From Impatiens glandulifera (taxonomy: Eukaryota; Streptophyta; Magnoliopsida; Ericales; Balsaminaceae), in contig NC_061863.1 in the NCBI RefSeq assembly GCF_907164915.1, positions 37,607,382 through 37,671,381 on the forward strand: 64,000 bases of DNA, written 5' to 3'. Below the pieces are notes generated by a model. That model saw only the letters and a program-made list of their open reading frames with translations. It was not told the DNA's origin and did not search any database. Shown here piece after piece: positions 51,153-63,700 of this stretch (positions within the stretch are counted from its first letter, which is position 1; each line of letters starts with the position of its first letter). The position numbers were made by a program, and so were the translations under genes.

Positions 51153-51199
51153 GATGAAAAATAGATATACGGAATAACCGTCTATTCTAGGTGTATGGC

Positions 51200-51760
51200 C
51201 CATTAATAAATGTTAGACGTCCTTTTTCAAGAAGTAATCATTAAAAATGAGGGTATATCAGTCATTTTCTCTAAACTTGATAGACACGTGTCTTCATGTT
51301 ATTAAGAGATGATTGTTCGATATTTTGAGCGGGAAAAGCAGATAGCTCTCAGCGTGTGACAACTGTCCCTGATCAGTCTAATCGGCACGTAGTTAGACGT
51401 TTTTCTTACTTCACAAATAACACAGCGTCTATTAGACGGATGAGTGTATTAGACGCATACGTCTAATTCTGTGTTTATAACAAATCCGTCTAATGTTTAT
51501 TAGACGTGTACGTCAAATTCCGCATAAACACCACGTGTTAGACGTGTGTTTATTAGACGTGAGCATCCTTTTGCTCAAGACGTAAAAATGTCTAACGTCT
51601 ATTAGACGTGTCCGTCTAATTGCGTGGATATAAAATCTCAACATATAGACTTAGATGTATGGATTGTGAGCAAAAATACGTCTCAGTACATACTTTTTCT
51701 TTTAGACAACCTTGTCTAATTAGACCGATTAAGGATATTCGTCTAGAGAATATCTTTAAT
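51200..51760 (-). repeat. internal TTAGACG/CGTCTAA palindrome array
   Basis: The same short inverted motif as in the LTR arrays recurs (TATTAGACG...CGTCTAATTC type units, densest 51370-51640), here inside the element between spacer and accessory ORF and just upstream of the internal TATA box. Confidence 0.8.
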
Positions 51761-51998
51761 TCCAAAGTGATTTTTATTCTCAAAAATGAATATGGACATT
51801 AGAGTTTTAGGAACAATTTTTGTGGTCCAAAGACCAAAAACATTTTCAACAAATAAAAGCAATTATTCTTCCAGAATGGCAAGAGCCATTGTTGATCTTC
51901 CAAGTTGTGTACTCAGAGGAGTACTCTTCTAGCTTCCTTCTTGTTATCCTCCTGCATAACCTACAAAATAAACTATTTACAAATCTTGGTACCCACAC
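51761..51998 (-). other. junction region where pol should start
   Basis: Directly after the gag-pro spacer, where elements 1 and 2 have the protease, the minus strand reads a short CAGGAGGAT similar to element 1 and then diverges completely. No VWYxDSG motif is present in any frame. This marks the breakpoint of the pol loss or replacement. Confidence 0.6.
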
Positions 51999-52402
51999 TC
52001 AATTGGGTCCACGATCAATTAGTCCCTTAGGAATCCATATTTGAGTTATTCTGATGGATTTCCCATTTTGTGTTGTGATTAATGCATAAGATTTTGACTT
52101 AGCAGATGACTTCCTGCTAGCCACTGATCCTTTGACTTTTGAAGAAGATTTTAGTTTTCTTTTAAAACTCCTTGACTTTGAGTCAAGTTTTAATTTACCA
52201 GACTTATTAGCCTTTTCAAGCTTATTCTTAAGCCAACTAACAGTTGGTGGAACATAAACTATTTCATTTTTGAAAGCAACTTCTTCATGAATAGGATCAG
52301 ATTCAATGTGAGTCATACTTCCTTTGACAAAACTTATTGGCTTAAGTTTGTCACTTGGCTTTCACTTTTTGGCAGGACAGGTTAGGCCTTGTCCAGCAGG
52401 TT
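51999..52402 (-). pseudogene. gag-protease spacer of element 3
   Basis: A 105-residue open stretch (52316-51999), Lys/Ser-rich in the middle and ending in ITQIWIPKGLIDRGP. Element 1 contains the same pieces in broken form at 550-840. Frame-shifted relative to gag. Confidence 0.7.
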
Positions 52403-53741
52403 TCAACATGCTGATCTGATATCTGACAGCATCACCGGACCTTGTCCATGCACAGACAACATAGTTAAGCCTTTTGTTTTCAGATTAAAGAGTTTGAATC
52501 TGTTCTTTGAGCATCTCATTTTCAGATAAGATCTCTTCAATCTTCTTTTCAAAACATGTGACTCTTCCTCTTTAGACAGATTTGGTTCATTTAAAGATGA
52601 AGATTTAGTTTCATTTAAAGATTCTGCTAGCTTTCTGTACTCGATGACCATTTCATCTAGTGCAGCTACCAGTTGTTCCCTTGAAAACCTTTCGGAGGGG
52701 AAATCAAATACCTCAGTTTCCTGAGTTCCTTCCTCATCTTTTCTGGCCATGAAGTAAGCCACGTCTTCTTCATCGCTTTCACTGGATGAGAAGTACGAGC
52801 CACGACTGCTTCCTCTGTTTTTTCCGTCACCGACCATAAGAGCCTTCAGCTCTTTTCCATCTTCCTTGGCATCTTCATGCTTTGGCTTCCGGCATTCCGA
52901 TGCATAATGACCTTTAATACCATAGTTAAAACATGTAACATTAGCTTTATATATTCTATTATCATTAGAATTTGAAGAGTTTGAGTTAGAGTTGCTCTTC
53001 TTAATGAAGTCACCAAACTTCTTCACAAAGAGAGACATGGCATCGCTGCTCAGCTACTGAGCTGCCATCTTTACGTCCGGATCAGTTGGTGGCTCTTCAG
53101 CAGTCACCAACGCCTTGGAAATAATAACGGACGAGGGTTGATCTTCTTCCATCCTACAGTTCAGCTCAAACTCATAGGCCTTGAGGTCAGCGAAGAGATA
53201 TAAGAGAGAGATCTTGTTCAGATTTTTAGATTCTCTCATCGCCATAGTCTTTATATCCCATTCCCTTGGAAGAGCACGCATGACCTTGATAGCAAGCTCC
53301 CGGTTGCTATAGGTCTTTCCTAGGATGGACAGAGAGGAGACGATCTTGCTGAATCTGGTGTCGAAATCGTTCATTGTTTCACCAGGACGCAACCATGATC
53401 TTGTTTTCCTTGGTTTCCTCGTTGCCCTCACACAGTTGAGTGAGTCTGTCCCAGACCTCTTTGGCAGTGTCACATTCGATGATGTAGTTGAACATACTGT
53501 CATCGAGAGATCTATATAGAACATCGTGAGCCATGTTGTTGTGGTTGTTCTGCCTCTTTTCATCAGCAGTCTAGTCGGTCTTCTCCTTATCAATCTTGAT
53601 AGGACCTTCTGTGACAACACTCCACATGTCATCATGAAGAGATGAGAGATGAGCACGAACCCTTTTCTTCCAAACAATATAGTTTTCGCGAGAGAAGGTT
53701 GGAATGGTTGTAGCACTGACATCTTTGGGTATGTTCGACAT
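52403..53741 (-). pseudogene. gag: gag of element 3, broken
   Basis: Copia nucleocapsid gene. The likely start is ATG 53741-53739 (MSNIPKDVSA). Motifs: an HDDMWSVVTEGPIKI-like piece; UBN2 core with RPGETMNDFDTRFSKIV (about 53390-53340) and VMRALPREWDIK (about 53285-53250); zinc-knuckle-like C-x2-Y-x4-H-x4-C at 52892-52933 with Tyr for the second Cys; acidic DEEDVAYFMARKDEE; coiled-coil-like REQLVAALDEMVIEYRKL. Damage: in-frame TAG at 53571-53573, a frameshift near 53395 (a deletion relative to element 2), TAG at 53054-53056, and a further frameshift near 52550. Confidence 0.8.
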
Positions 53742-53772
53742 TTTTCAGAAAAGGCTTGAGAATAGAAACAGG

Positions 53773-53784
53773 GCTCTGATACCA
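53773..53784 (-). promoter_or_regulatory. primer-binding site (initiator Met tRNA), element 3
   Basis: The minus strand reads TGGTATCAGAGC, a perfect match to the usual plant copia site, two bases from the 5' LTR end at 53787. It fixes the element's orientation. Confidence 0.92.
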
Positions 53785-53786
53785 AT

Positions 53787-55615
53787 TGATATGATCGGCT
53801 TTATCAATAGAGACGGGGGTCTAGCTAATGATGAAGGCTTATGAAAAACGGTTTGATAGAAATCCTGTTAGGGATTAATATCTCTTTCTATTCTACGCAA
53901 ACTTGTGTAAACACTTGAAATAGATTCAAGGCAGAATTGTTTACTTGGGTTTAAAGCACAAGATGAAATATGAAAAGATGACAGAAATGAAGAACACAGC
54001 AGTTTGTTTATGGATGTTCGGAGAAACTCTCCTACGTCAGCCCTTCTTCCAACCACCGGAAGGATTCACTATAATATGATGAGAACCAAATACAGTTTGC
54101 ACACACACTTAGCTCACTATTGAACAGAACACTTTCTGTTCAATTACAAGAAGATGAAGAATATCACTCAGCTAATGGTGTTTTGATTCTAGCTCTCTCT
54201 CTCTCGATTCACACACAGTACAATCAGAAAGAAGCTTCACAGAGTATATTCAGTAAGCAAGATGATTAAGTAGTCTCTCTCTGCAAAATCAGATTGCTTG
54301 TTCGTAAGATTGGTTGAGGCTGATTGTTCGTTGTCCTTAGGATTGCTTAAGTACAGAGCAGGGACTAACAGTCCAATCTTCAAGAATGAAACGTGGCGCT
54401 CCTCCATTGGAAAGCCTCCATTGTACACAGCAGGTTCTGAGCACAAGGATTGTGGCCGTACCGAACTGGTAGTGCGCCGAATATTCCACCAGGGATGTAC
54501 ATGCAAAACGGGTAATGTGAGGAAATTCTCTTACGTAACATTCCTTGATTAGATGCATATAGCTGTTGTACTAATCTTCACTGGAAAGTGGAGCAGGAGT
54601 AGGGTACATCTATAGCACGTGGGTACGAGAAATGCTAGATTCAAGCGTACTGCTTGAACAGAGCATTAGACGTAGTTCAGTTAGACGGATTTGAAAAAAT
54701 CAGTCTAATGAAATAAGTCAACTCCTTCTAATGAAAAACGTCTATTAGACCGCCTGGTCTAATATACTTAGACTCGCGTCTAATTTACATAACCATTAGA
54801 CGAGTACATATAACTCCACTGAGTTAGACTGCTACGTCTAATTCCGGTTCTACTTCAGACTAATCTGAAGGAGTTAGACTCACGTCTAACTTTCACTAAT
54901 TGGACAACCCGTCTAATTATTACATAACCATTAGACCGGCAGGTCTAACTCCACTGAGTTAGACTACTACGTCTAATTCTGGTTCTACCTCAGACTTGTC
55001 TGAAGGAGTTAGACTCACGTCTAACTTTTACTAATTAGACAACCCTTCTAATTATTTACATATATTAGACTTACACGTCTAACTCCGATGAGTTAGACTG
55101 TACGTCTAATTCTATTAGACTCACGTCTAATTCCATTAGACTCACGTCTAATTCCATTAGACTCACGTCTAATTTCGTGTATTCATTAGACCATCTGTCT
55201 AATTCTTTACACATCTATTAGACTTACATGTCTAACTCCGATGAGTTAGACTGTACGTCTAATTCTATTAGACTCACGTCTAATTCCGTGTATTCATTAG
55301 ACCATCCGTCTAATTCTTTACACTTCTATTAGACTTACACGTCTAACTCCGATGAGTTAGACTGTACGTCTAATTCTATTAGACTCACGTCTAATTTACA
55401 CGTCTATTAGACTGCACGTCTAACTCCGATGAGTTAGACTGTGAGTCTAATTCTATGTGAATGAAAATCAAGATCGGTCTAATGGCCCTCATTAGATCCA
55501 AGTCTAGAGACATGTTGTCTCAATACACCTGTATTGAAACTTATAAATTATTTCATCATCAAATTATCAGTGGGTAAATTATTTCAACACTTCGTCAAAA
55601 TAATTTGACCCAACA
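53787..55615 (-). repeat. 5' LTR of element 3 (1829 bp)
   Basis: Minus-strand ends TGTTGGGTCA...GATCATATCA. U3 holds a palindromic array (54660-55470). The place corresponding to the TATA box of element 1 reads TACTTAAG (near 54345-54355), so the promoter may have decayed or moved. Confidence 0.93.
54660..55470 (-). repeat. palindrome array in 5' LTR U3
   Basis: Shorter version of the array at 47240-48200 with the same units; it has fewer of the ~120-base sub-repeats. Confidence 0.9.
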
Positions 55616-55620
55616 TTTGT
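55616..55620 (+). repeat. target site duplication, right (TTTGT)
   Basis: Five-base copy of 46362-46366 directly after the LTR end ...CCAACA; satellite DNA resumes here. Confidence 0.9.
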
Positions 55621-57930
55621 TAAATGTGCCAAAAACGTGTTTAATTATATCAAAATGTGTTAAACGTGTTAAAACGTGTTAAGCATAACAAAACATATTA
55701 AATGTGCTACCAAAGGAGCCAAAACGTGTTAAACATATAAAAATGTGTTAAAAGTGTTAAAAATGTTAAAATGTCAAAAATATGTTAAACGTGCCGAAAA
55801 TGTGAATAATGTGTTAAACGTGTAAAACATGTCAAAAACATGTTAAACATGACAAAAAACTGAAAACATACCAAAAACGTGTTAAACCTACCAAAAACGT
55901 GTTAAACATGCCTATATTTAAAAATATATTAAACGTGCCAAAAATGTGATAAATGTTCTAGTAATTTGAAAAACGTGATAAACATGCCTAAATGTAAAAA
56001 TGTATTATGTGTCAAAAACGTGTTAAACCTGTTAAAATGTCAGAAACGTGTTAAACGTGGCAAAACATGTTAATCATAACAAAACATGTTAAATGTGCGA
56101 AAAATGTGCCAAAATCGTGTTAAACTTGTCAAAATGTGTTTACCGTGTTGAAATGTCAAAAATATGTTAAACGTGCCAAAAACGTGAAAAATATGTTATA
56201 CATTTCAAAAACATGTTAAACATGCCATAAAAATGAAAATATGTTAAACGTGATAAAAACCTGTTAAACACGTCAAAAAGTGTTAAACGTGCCAAAATTT
56301 TGAAATATTTGAAAAATGCGTCAAACGTGCCTAAGTTTAAAAAAGTAAACGTGTCAAAAACATGTTAAACATGCCAAAAAAGTGAAGGATATGTTAAACG
56401 TGACAAAAACGTGTTAAACACGCCAAAAACATGTTAAACGTGCCAAAAAATTGAAAATTTTGAAAAACGCGTTAAACAAGCCTCTATTTAAAAAACATGG
56501 TAAACGTGTCAAAAATGTGATAATTATGCTTGTAATTTGAAAAATGTGTTAAACGAGCCAAAAATATGATAAATGTGATCCAACTAAGAAAAATCAATAC
56601 TACTAGGATTTGAAAGCTTTTTCAATCCTCCTCTACAAAATGATACTTGAAGTGGCCATACAAATCTAACGTCCCACACGATTAACAAAATTTTAACACA
56701 TTTAACATGTGTGAAAATATGTTATAAATATGAAAACGTGTTATACATGTCAATGTGAAAAACGTGTTAAACATGTATAAAACATGTTAAACGTGTTAAC
56801 ATTGCTGAAAAAGTGATAAATGTGTTAAACGTGCAAATATTTTGTCAAATGTGACAAAAACGTGTTTAATTCTATCAAAATTTGTTAAACGTGCCAAAAC
56901 GTGTTAAACATAACAAAACATGTTAAATGTGTTATAAATGTGCCAAAACGTGTTAAACTTGTCAAAATGTGTTAAACATGTTTAAATGTCAAAAATATAT
57001 TAAACGTGCCAAAAATGTGAAAAATGTGTTAAACGTGTAAAACATGTCAAAAACGTATAAATGTGTTATATGTGTCAAATCGTGTTAAACATGCCAAAAA
57101 CGTAAAAATGTGTTAAATGTGTCAAAACGTGTTAAACATGCCGAAAAAGTTAAAAACGTGTTAAACTTGTCAAAATGTGTCAAACTTGCCAAAAACTTTT
57201 TAAACATTTCAAAAACATGATAAATGTGCAATAACGTATTAAACTAGTTATAATGTCAATAACGTGTTAAACTTGGCGAAACGTGTTAATCATAACAAAA
57301 CATGTTAAATGTGTTAAAAATGTGTCAAAAACGTGTTAAACTTGTCAAAATGAGTTCAACGTGTTAAAATGTCAAAAATATGTTAAACGTGCCAAAAACG
57401 TGAAAAATGTGTTATACATTTTAAAACATGTTAAACATGCCAAAGAAGTGAAAAACATGTTATTCGTGATAAAAACATGTTAAAAGTGTAAAATATATGA
57501 TAAACGCGATCCAAATAAGAAACTCCTATACTACTGGGATTGGAATGCTCTTCCAATCCTCCTCTACAAAATGATACTTGAAATGACCATACAAATCTTA
57601 CGTCCCACACGTTTAAATTTTTTTTAACACATTTAACACGTGTGAAAAATATGTTATAAATGTGAAAACGTGTTAAACATGTGAAAAACATGTATAAAAC
57701 ATGTTAAACATGTAATAAACGTATTAAAAACGTGTTAACATTACTAAAAAAAAGTGATAAATGTGTTAAACGTGCAAATATTTTGTTAAATGTGCCAAAA
57801 ACGTGTTTAATTTTATCAAAATTGTTAAACGTGTTAAAACGTGTTAAGCATAACAAAACATGTTAAATGTGCTACAAATGAGCCAAAACGTGTTAAACTT
57901 GTAAAAATGTGTTAAAAGTGTTAAAAATGT
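55621..57930 (+). repeat. satellite array, continuation right of element 3
   Basis: Same ~20-bp motif and orientation as the left part. An A anchor lies near 56597 and a B anchor near 57525. Removing element 3 joins both parts in register. Confidence 0.95.
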
Positions 57931-58143
57931 TGTTAGATAAAAATTGACCGGTTAAATAAAAGTTTAACCTAATAAACTTATTATGCAGGAACGGTCAAGA
58001 ATTTCGAACGGTCAAGAACTCCAACCGGTCAAGAACTCCAACCTGTCAAGAACTCCAACCAGTCAAGAACTCCAGCCTGTCAAGAACTCCAACCGGTCAA
58101 GAATTTCAACCGGTCAAGAACTCCAACCGGTCAAGAACTCCAA
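57931..58143 (+). mobile_element. LTR fragment with 17-bp minisatellite, truncated
   Basis: Starts TGTTAGATAAAAATTGACCG after the satellite words AAAAGTGTTAAAAATGT and runs into a short array of AACTCCAACCGGTCAAG. It then breaks back into satellite at about 58144. It is identical in start and junction to 59759. Confidence 0.75.
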
Positions 58144-59758
58144 AATATGATAAATGTGCCAAAATATGATAAATGTGCTTGTAATTTAGAAAACGTGTTA
58201 AACGTGGAAAAAATATGATAACGTGATCCAACTAAGAAACTCCAATACTACTAGGATTTAAAAGCTCTTCCAATCCTCCTCTACAAAATGATACTTGAAA
58301 TGACCATACAAATCTAACGTCCCTCATGTTTACCAAATTTTTAACACATTTAACACGTGTGAAAAATATGATATAAATGTGAAAACGTGTTAAACATGTG
58401 AAAAACATGTATAAAACATGTTAAACGTGTCATAAACGTGTTATAAACGTGTTAACATTGCTGAAAAAGTTATAAATGTGTTAAACATGCAAATATTTGG
58501 TCAAATATGCCAAAAATGAATTTAATTCTATCAAAATGTGTTAAAAGTGCTAAAACGTGTTAAGCATAACAAAACATGTTAAATATGCTACAAATGAGCT
58601 AAAACGTGTAAAACTTGTAAAAATGTGTTAAAAGTGTTAAAAATGTTAAAATATCAAAAAATATGTTAAACGTGTAAAAAATGTGAAAATTGTATTAAAC
58701 GTGTAAAACATGTCAAAAACGTAAAAATGTGTTAAATGTGTCAAAACATGTTAAACATGCCAAAAACGTAAAAATGTGTTTAATGTGTTTAATGTGTCAA
58801 AACGTGTTAAACATACCGAAAAGTAAAAAACGTGTTAAACTTATCAAAATGTGTCAAACGTGCAAAAAAATTGTTAAACTTGCCAAAAACTTTTTAAACA
58901 TTTCAAAAACATATTAAATGTGCAATAACGTGTTAGACTAGTTATAATGTCAAAAACATGTTAAACATGGTGATAAGTGTTAATCATAACAAAACATGTT
59001 AAATGTGTTAAAAATGTGCCAAAAACGTGTTAAACTTGTCAAAATGTGTTAAACATGTTAAAATGTCAAAAATATGTTAAACGTGCCAAAAATGTGAAAA
59101 ATGTGTTATACATTTCAAAAACATGTTAAACATGCCAAAGAAGTGAAAAACATGTTAAACATGACAAAAACGTGTTAAACACGGTAAAAACGTGTTAAAC
59201 GTGCCAAAATTTCTAAAATCGCGTTAGACGTGCCTCAGATTAAAAGACATGGTAAACGTGTCAAAAATATGATAAATGTGCTTGTAATTTAATAAACGTG
59301 TTAAACGTGCAAAAAATATGATAAACGTGATCTAACTATGAAACTCCAATACTACTAGGATTTGAAAGCTCTTCCAATCCTCCTCTACAAAATGATACTT
59401 GAAATGACCATATAAATCTAACGTCCCACACGTTTAACAAATTTTTAACACATTTAACACGTATGAAAAATAAGTTATAAATGTGAAAACATGTTAAACA
59501 TGTGAAAAACATGTTAAACATGTATAAAACATGTTAAATGTGTCACAAACGTATAAAAACGTGTTAACATTGGTGAAAAAGTGATAAATGTGTTAAATGT
59601 GCAAATATTTTGTCAAATGTGTGAAAAACGTGTTTAATTCTATCAAAATATGTTAAACGTGCTAAAACATGTTAAGCATAACCAAACATGTTAAATGTGC
59701 TACAAATGAGCCAAAACGTGTTAAACTTTTAAAAATATGTTAAAAGTGTTAAAAATGT
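58144..59758 (+). repeat. satellite array, last part
   Basis: Motif-bearing DNA with B anchors near 58243 and 59346 and no A anchor. It ends at the second LTR-like insertion; no satellite is seen beyond it. Confidence 0.92.
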
Positions 59759-60763
59759 TGTTAGATAAAAATTGACCGGTTAAATAAAAGTTTAACCTAA
59801 TAAACTTATTATGCAGGAACGGTCAAGAATTTCGAACGGTCAAGAACTCCAACCGGTCAAGAACTTCAACCTGTCAAGAACTCCAACCAGTCAAGAACTC
59901 CAATCTGTCAAGAACTCCAACCGGTCAAGAACTTCAACCGGTCAAGAACTTCAACCGGTCAAGAACTCCAACCTGTCAAGAACTCCAACCTGTCAAGAAC
60001 TCCAACCAGTGAAGAACTCCAACCTGTCAAGAACTCCAACCGGTCAAGAACTCCAACCGGTCAAGAACTCCAACCTGTCAAGAACTCCAACCTGTCAAGA
60101 ACTCCAACCGGTCAAGAATCAAACCGGTTAGAAGAAGAAGCAAAGGATGTATCCAAAACCGGAAGTTATCTGGTTAACTTGAAGCTATAAACAACCGGTA
60201 GACATCCTAAATCGAAATGTAGTATTCAACCGAAAACCGACGAAGAGACTACTTAAAGAAAGAAATCAAGATTATCAAACTAAGTACAATCTAAAAATTG
60301 GTGCAAACGAACACTTTGAGTATCTGTGGAAGATGATATCAAAAGATCAGACTGTGACATTGCCATATTCATACAAGTCTGATGATACTCTGAAGGCTAC
60401 AGAAGATTGCCTGAAGAAACAATTACCATTTTGGTACAAGTCAAAGGTGCAGATCTCCAATTACCATTTGCCATATTAAGTAAAAGACAAATGAAGTCGG
60501 CCTGCTCCATGTCTTGGAAGCTTAAAGCGCATTTAATGCTATGTTGATCCTCTGCTCAACCAATCAGATTCAAGGATTACCCTGAAGGTATCCTTTGAAG
60601 AAATTTGATCGTTGGCACATTTCACCCTGAAAGTTACAAGTTGTGTTTATCTCTCTACAAAGATTAAAAGTTTGAGTGTGCACTTGAAGTGTGATTACAA
60701 TTCCTGTGAGAATTGTACGAGTGATTATCGAGCAGTAAATAAGACTCGATCGTGTATTGTGTT
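59759..60763 (+). mobile_element. LTR-like segment (copia type), probably truncated
   Basis: Begins TGTTAGATAAAAATTGACCG, has a 17-bp array near its start, and at about 60530-60680 carries a stretch reading CCAATCAGATTC...GATCGTTGGCAC...CTCTCTACAAAG. That layout resembles the promoter/R region of the other LTRs here (compare 2795-2880). No PBS, PPT or coding region adjoins it, so it is a solo or truncated LTR. The right end is placed only by the start of the next tandem repeat. Confidence 0.55.
59810..60125 (+). repeat. 17-bp minisatellite (AACTCCAACCGGTCAAG), ~18 copies
   Basis: Copies differ mainly in CCGGTC, CTGTC or CAGTC and in CTCC or CTTC. Since 17 is not a multiple of 3, three copies make a 51-base period and leave one frame accidentally open. 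Confidence 0.92.
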
Positions 60764-63700
60764 TGTGGCTAGTTAGCTAATTAATAACCATATTCAAGTT
60801 ATGTACAAGAAGAAAAATTTGGGGAAAAATATGATTCACGATGTTCATAAAACACATCAGAACAAGCGAACCCATAACAGAAATTAGCTGCAGGACCTTA
60901 AGAACTATGGAAGTCACTGTTCGTGGTGTACCTTAAAAAACTTCATCACAATATGTGATCTTAACAGCTGGTCAATTTAAATAAAAAAATAGAACGATTA
61001 GCTTGTTTAATTGTAAATGTTTGAATTCCTTGTTTATTTATACATTAACTAAATTTTTTGTAGAAGAAGGAATCTAGTTATCTTGGATTAGAAGCGTTTG
61101 TCGTGCTATGCTATAAAATTTCAATTTTAAAAAATATATATTAATCTAACATAATAGTAGTTCTCCGCCTTTATTTGTATTCAGAATATTGGTTTTATAA
61201 TTTTTAAATATTCAATATAAACCTTCATTAATTTTAATTTCAATAAATAGCTATTATACATCAGTAGTCCGTGTCGGGACGACTGGTCAAAAAATATCAA
61301 ACCTAGCACGACTAATGAAATGTTACCGTGTCGACCCGTAGACTGTCAAAACTCACTGTCTCGATGTCGGGCTCACACGGCTCACTGTCAACCTCTACTA
61401 ATAGTAAGTAAATAATGAATCATTTGATATTCACTTTTGGTTATACTATAAACTAAAATAAAAATACATATAAAAATACATATAAAAATATTGTCAATTT
61501 CGGACGAAAAGAAAAGATGCTTGCATGTGGCTAGTTAGCTAATTAATTAACGTATCCAAATTATGTAGGATCCTAAAAACTAGAGAAGTCACTGTTCGTG
61601 GTGTACCTTCAAAAAGTCTTTATCACAATCTTAACTGGTCTATTTAAATAAAAAAAAGAATGATTAGCTTGTTTAATTGTAAATGTTTGAATTCTTTGTT
61701 TATTTATACATAACTGAAATTTTCTGTAGAACAAAGGAATCTAATTATCTTGGATTAGAAGTGGTTGTTGTGTCGTGTCGCCTTGCCTTGCCCTGTCGTG
61801 CCCTAATGTATCGTATTTTGCTGCGTGTACAATCATATTATTCTCATTAAATTAGTGAAAACAAAACATTTGAAATATATTTTAAAAAAATCAATTATAA
61901 AATATATATTAAAAATATATTTTAACCAAGTAGTTTTGGGCCTTTATTTGTATTCTGAATATTGGATTTAAATTTAAATTTAATTAAATAACTATTATGC
62001 ATCAACAGTCCATGCCGGGCAGACTTCCCATAAAATCAAACCTAGCACGACCAATGAAATGTTACCGTGCCGACCCGTGGATTGTCAAAACTCATTGTGT
62101 CGTGTCGGGCTTAGACGACCCACTATCAACCTCTACTAATACTAATAAATAATGAATCATTTGATATTCAATTTTGTGTTAACTATAAACTAAAATAAAA
62201 AAAATACAGATAAAAATATTGTCAATTCTGGACAAAAAAAAAAAGAAGTTGCTCGCATGTGGATAGTTAGCTAATTAATTAACCGTATCCAAATTATGTA
62301 CAAGAAGAAAATTGTGGGGACAAATATGAGTCACGTTGTTCATAATACACCTCACAACAATCGAGCCAACAACATAAATTAGCTATCGGACACTAAGAAC
62401 TAGAGAATCATTGTTTGTGGTGTATCTTCAAAACAATTCAATTTTAAAATATATATTTAAAAATATATATTAACCAAACATAGTAGTAGTTTTGGACCTT
62501 TATTTGTATTATGAATATTGGTTTATAATTTTTAAATATTTAATATAAACCTTTAGTAATATAAATTTAATTAAATAGCTATTATGCATTAGCAGTACGT
62601 GCTGGGCTGACTGGGCAAAAAAATCAAACCTAACACAACCAATGTAATGTTACCGTGCCGACCCGTGTACGGTCAAAACTAACAGTGTCGTGTCCGGCTG
62701 ACACTACTAATTAGTCATTTGATATTCACTTTTAGTTTAACTATAAACTAAAATAAAAATAAAAAATAAAAATACAGATGAAAATATTATCAATTCTGGA
62801 CGAAAAGAAGAAGTTGCTCGCATGTGATTAGTTAACTAATTAATTAACGTATCCAAATTATGTACCAGAAGAAAATTGTGGGAACAAATATGAATCACGT
62901 TGTTCATAATACACATCACAACAAGTGAGCCCACATCAAAAATTAGCTGTAGGACCCTAAGAACTAGAGAAGTCACTATTCGTGGTGTACCTTCAAAAGC
63001 CTTCATCACAATCTTAATAGCTGGTCAATTTATATTAAAAAAAAAAGATTGATTAGCTTGTTTAATTGTATATGTTTGAATTCTTTGTTTATTTATACAT
63101 AACTGAAATTTCTGCAGAAGAAATAATCTAGTTATCTTGGATTAGAAGTGACTATCGTGTTGTGCCGCATTGCCGTGTCGTGTCGTATTTTTCACATATA
63201 CAAAGACAAAACATTTGAAATATAAAAAAAAAATCACTTTTAAAATATATATTAACCAAACATAGTAGTTTTGGGCCTTTATTTGTATTCTGAATATTGG
63301 TTTTATAATTTTTATATATTCAATATAAACATTCAGTAATTTAAGTTTAATTAAATAGCTATTATGCATCAGCAGCCCGTGCCGTGCCGTGCCGGGCCGG
63401 GTCGGGCCGTGCCAACTGTCCAAAAAAATCAAACACTCCGTGTCGTGTCGGGCTGACATGGCCCATTGTCAACCTCTACTAATATACTAATAGTAAGTAA
63501 ATAATGAGTCATTTGATATTCACTTTTGGTTTAACTATAAAATAAAATAAAAATAAAAATAAAGATAAAAATATTTTCAATTCCGGTCAAAAAAATAAGT
63601 TGCCTGTGACTAGTTAGCTTATTAATTAATCGTATCCAAATTATGTAAAAAAGAAAATTTTTGGGACAAATATGAGTCACGTTGTTCATAATAAACATCA

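Larger units (their letters stand above)
46367..55615 (-). mobile_element. non-autonomous Ty1/copia element 3 inserted in the satellite
   Basis: A structurally complete insertion of 9249 bases on the minus strand: 5' LTR 55615-53787, primer-binding site, broken gag, gag-pro spacer, palindromic array, internal promoter, accessory ORF (51025-48570), polypurine tract and 3' LTR 48356-46367. A 5-bp TTTGT target duplication is as expected for copia integrases. Protease, integrase, RT and RNase H are not found: right after the spacer the sequence changes to unrelated DNA. It therefore needed enzymes in trans. The two LTRs differ by roughly 5% over ~300 bases compared by eye, so it is not a very recent insertion. 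Confidence 0.92.

Noticed and set aside
53396..53785. Apparent continuous gag frame starting upstream of ATG 53741
   Set aside because: The first ~125 codons are out of frame with gag; the true gag frame starts at 53741 and joins only after a frameshift near 53395.
59811..60131. 106-codon open frame with a 17-residue repeat (VKN, QEL, SRT words)
   Set aside because: Arises from the 17-bp minisatellite, whose three-copy period is in frame; no gene context.
63142..63459. 105-codon minus-strand frame
   Set aside because: Falls in one unit of the ~750-bp tandem repeat and is not kept open in the other units.
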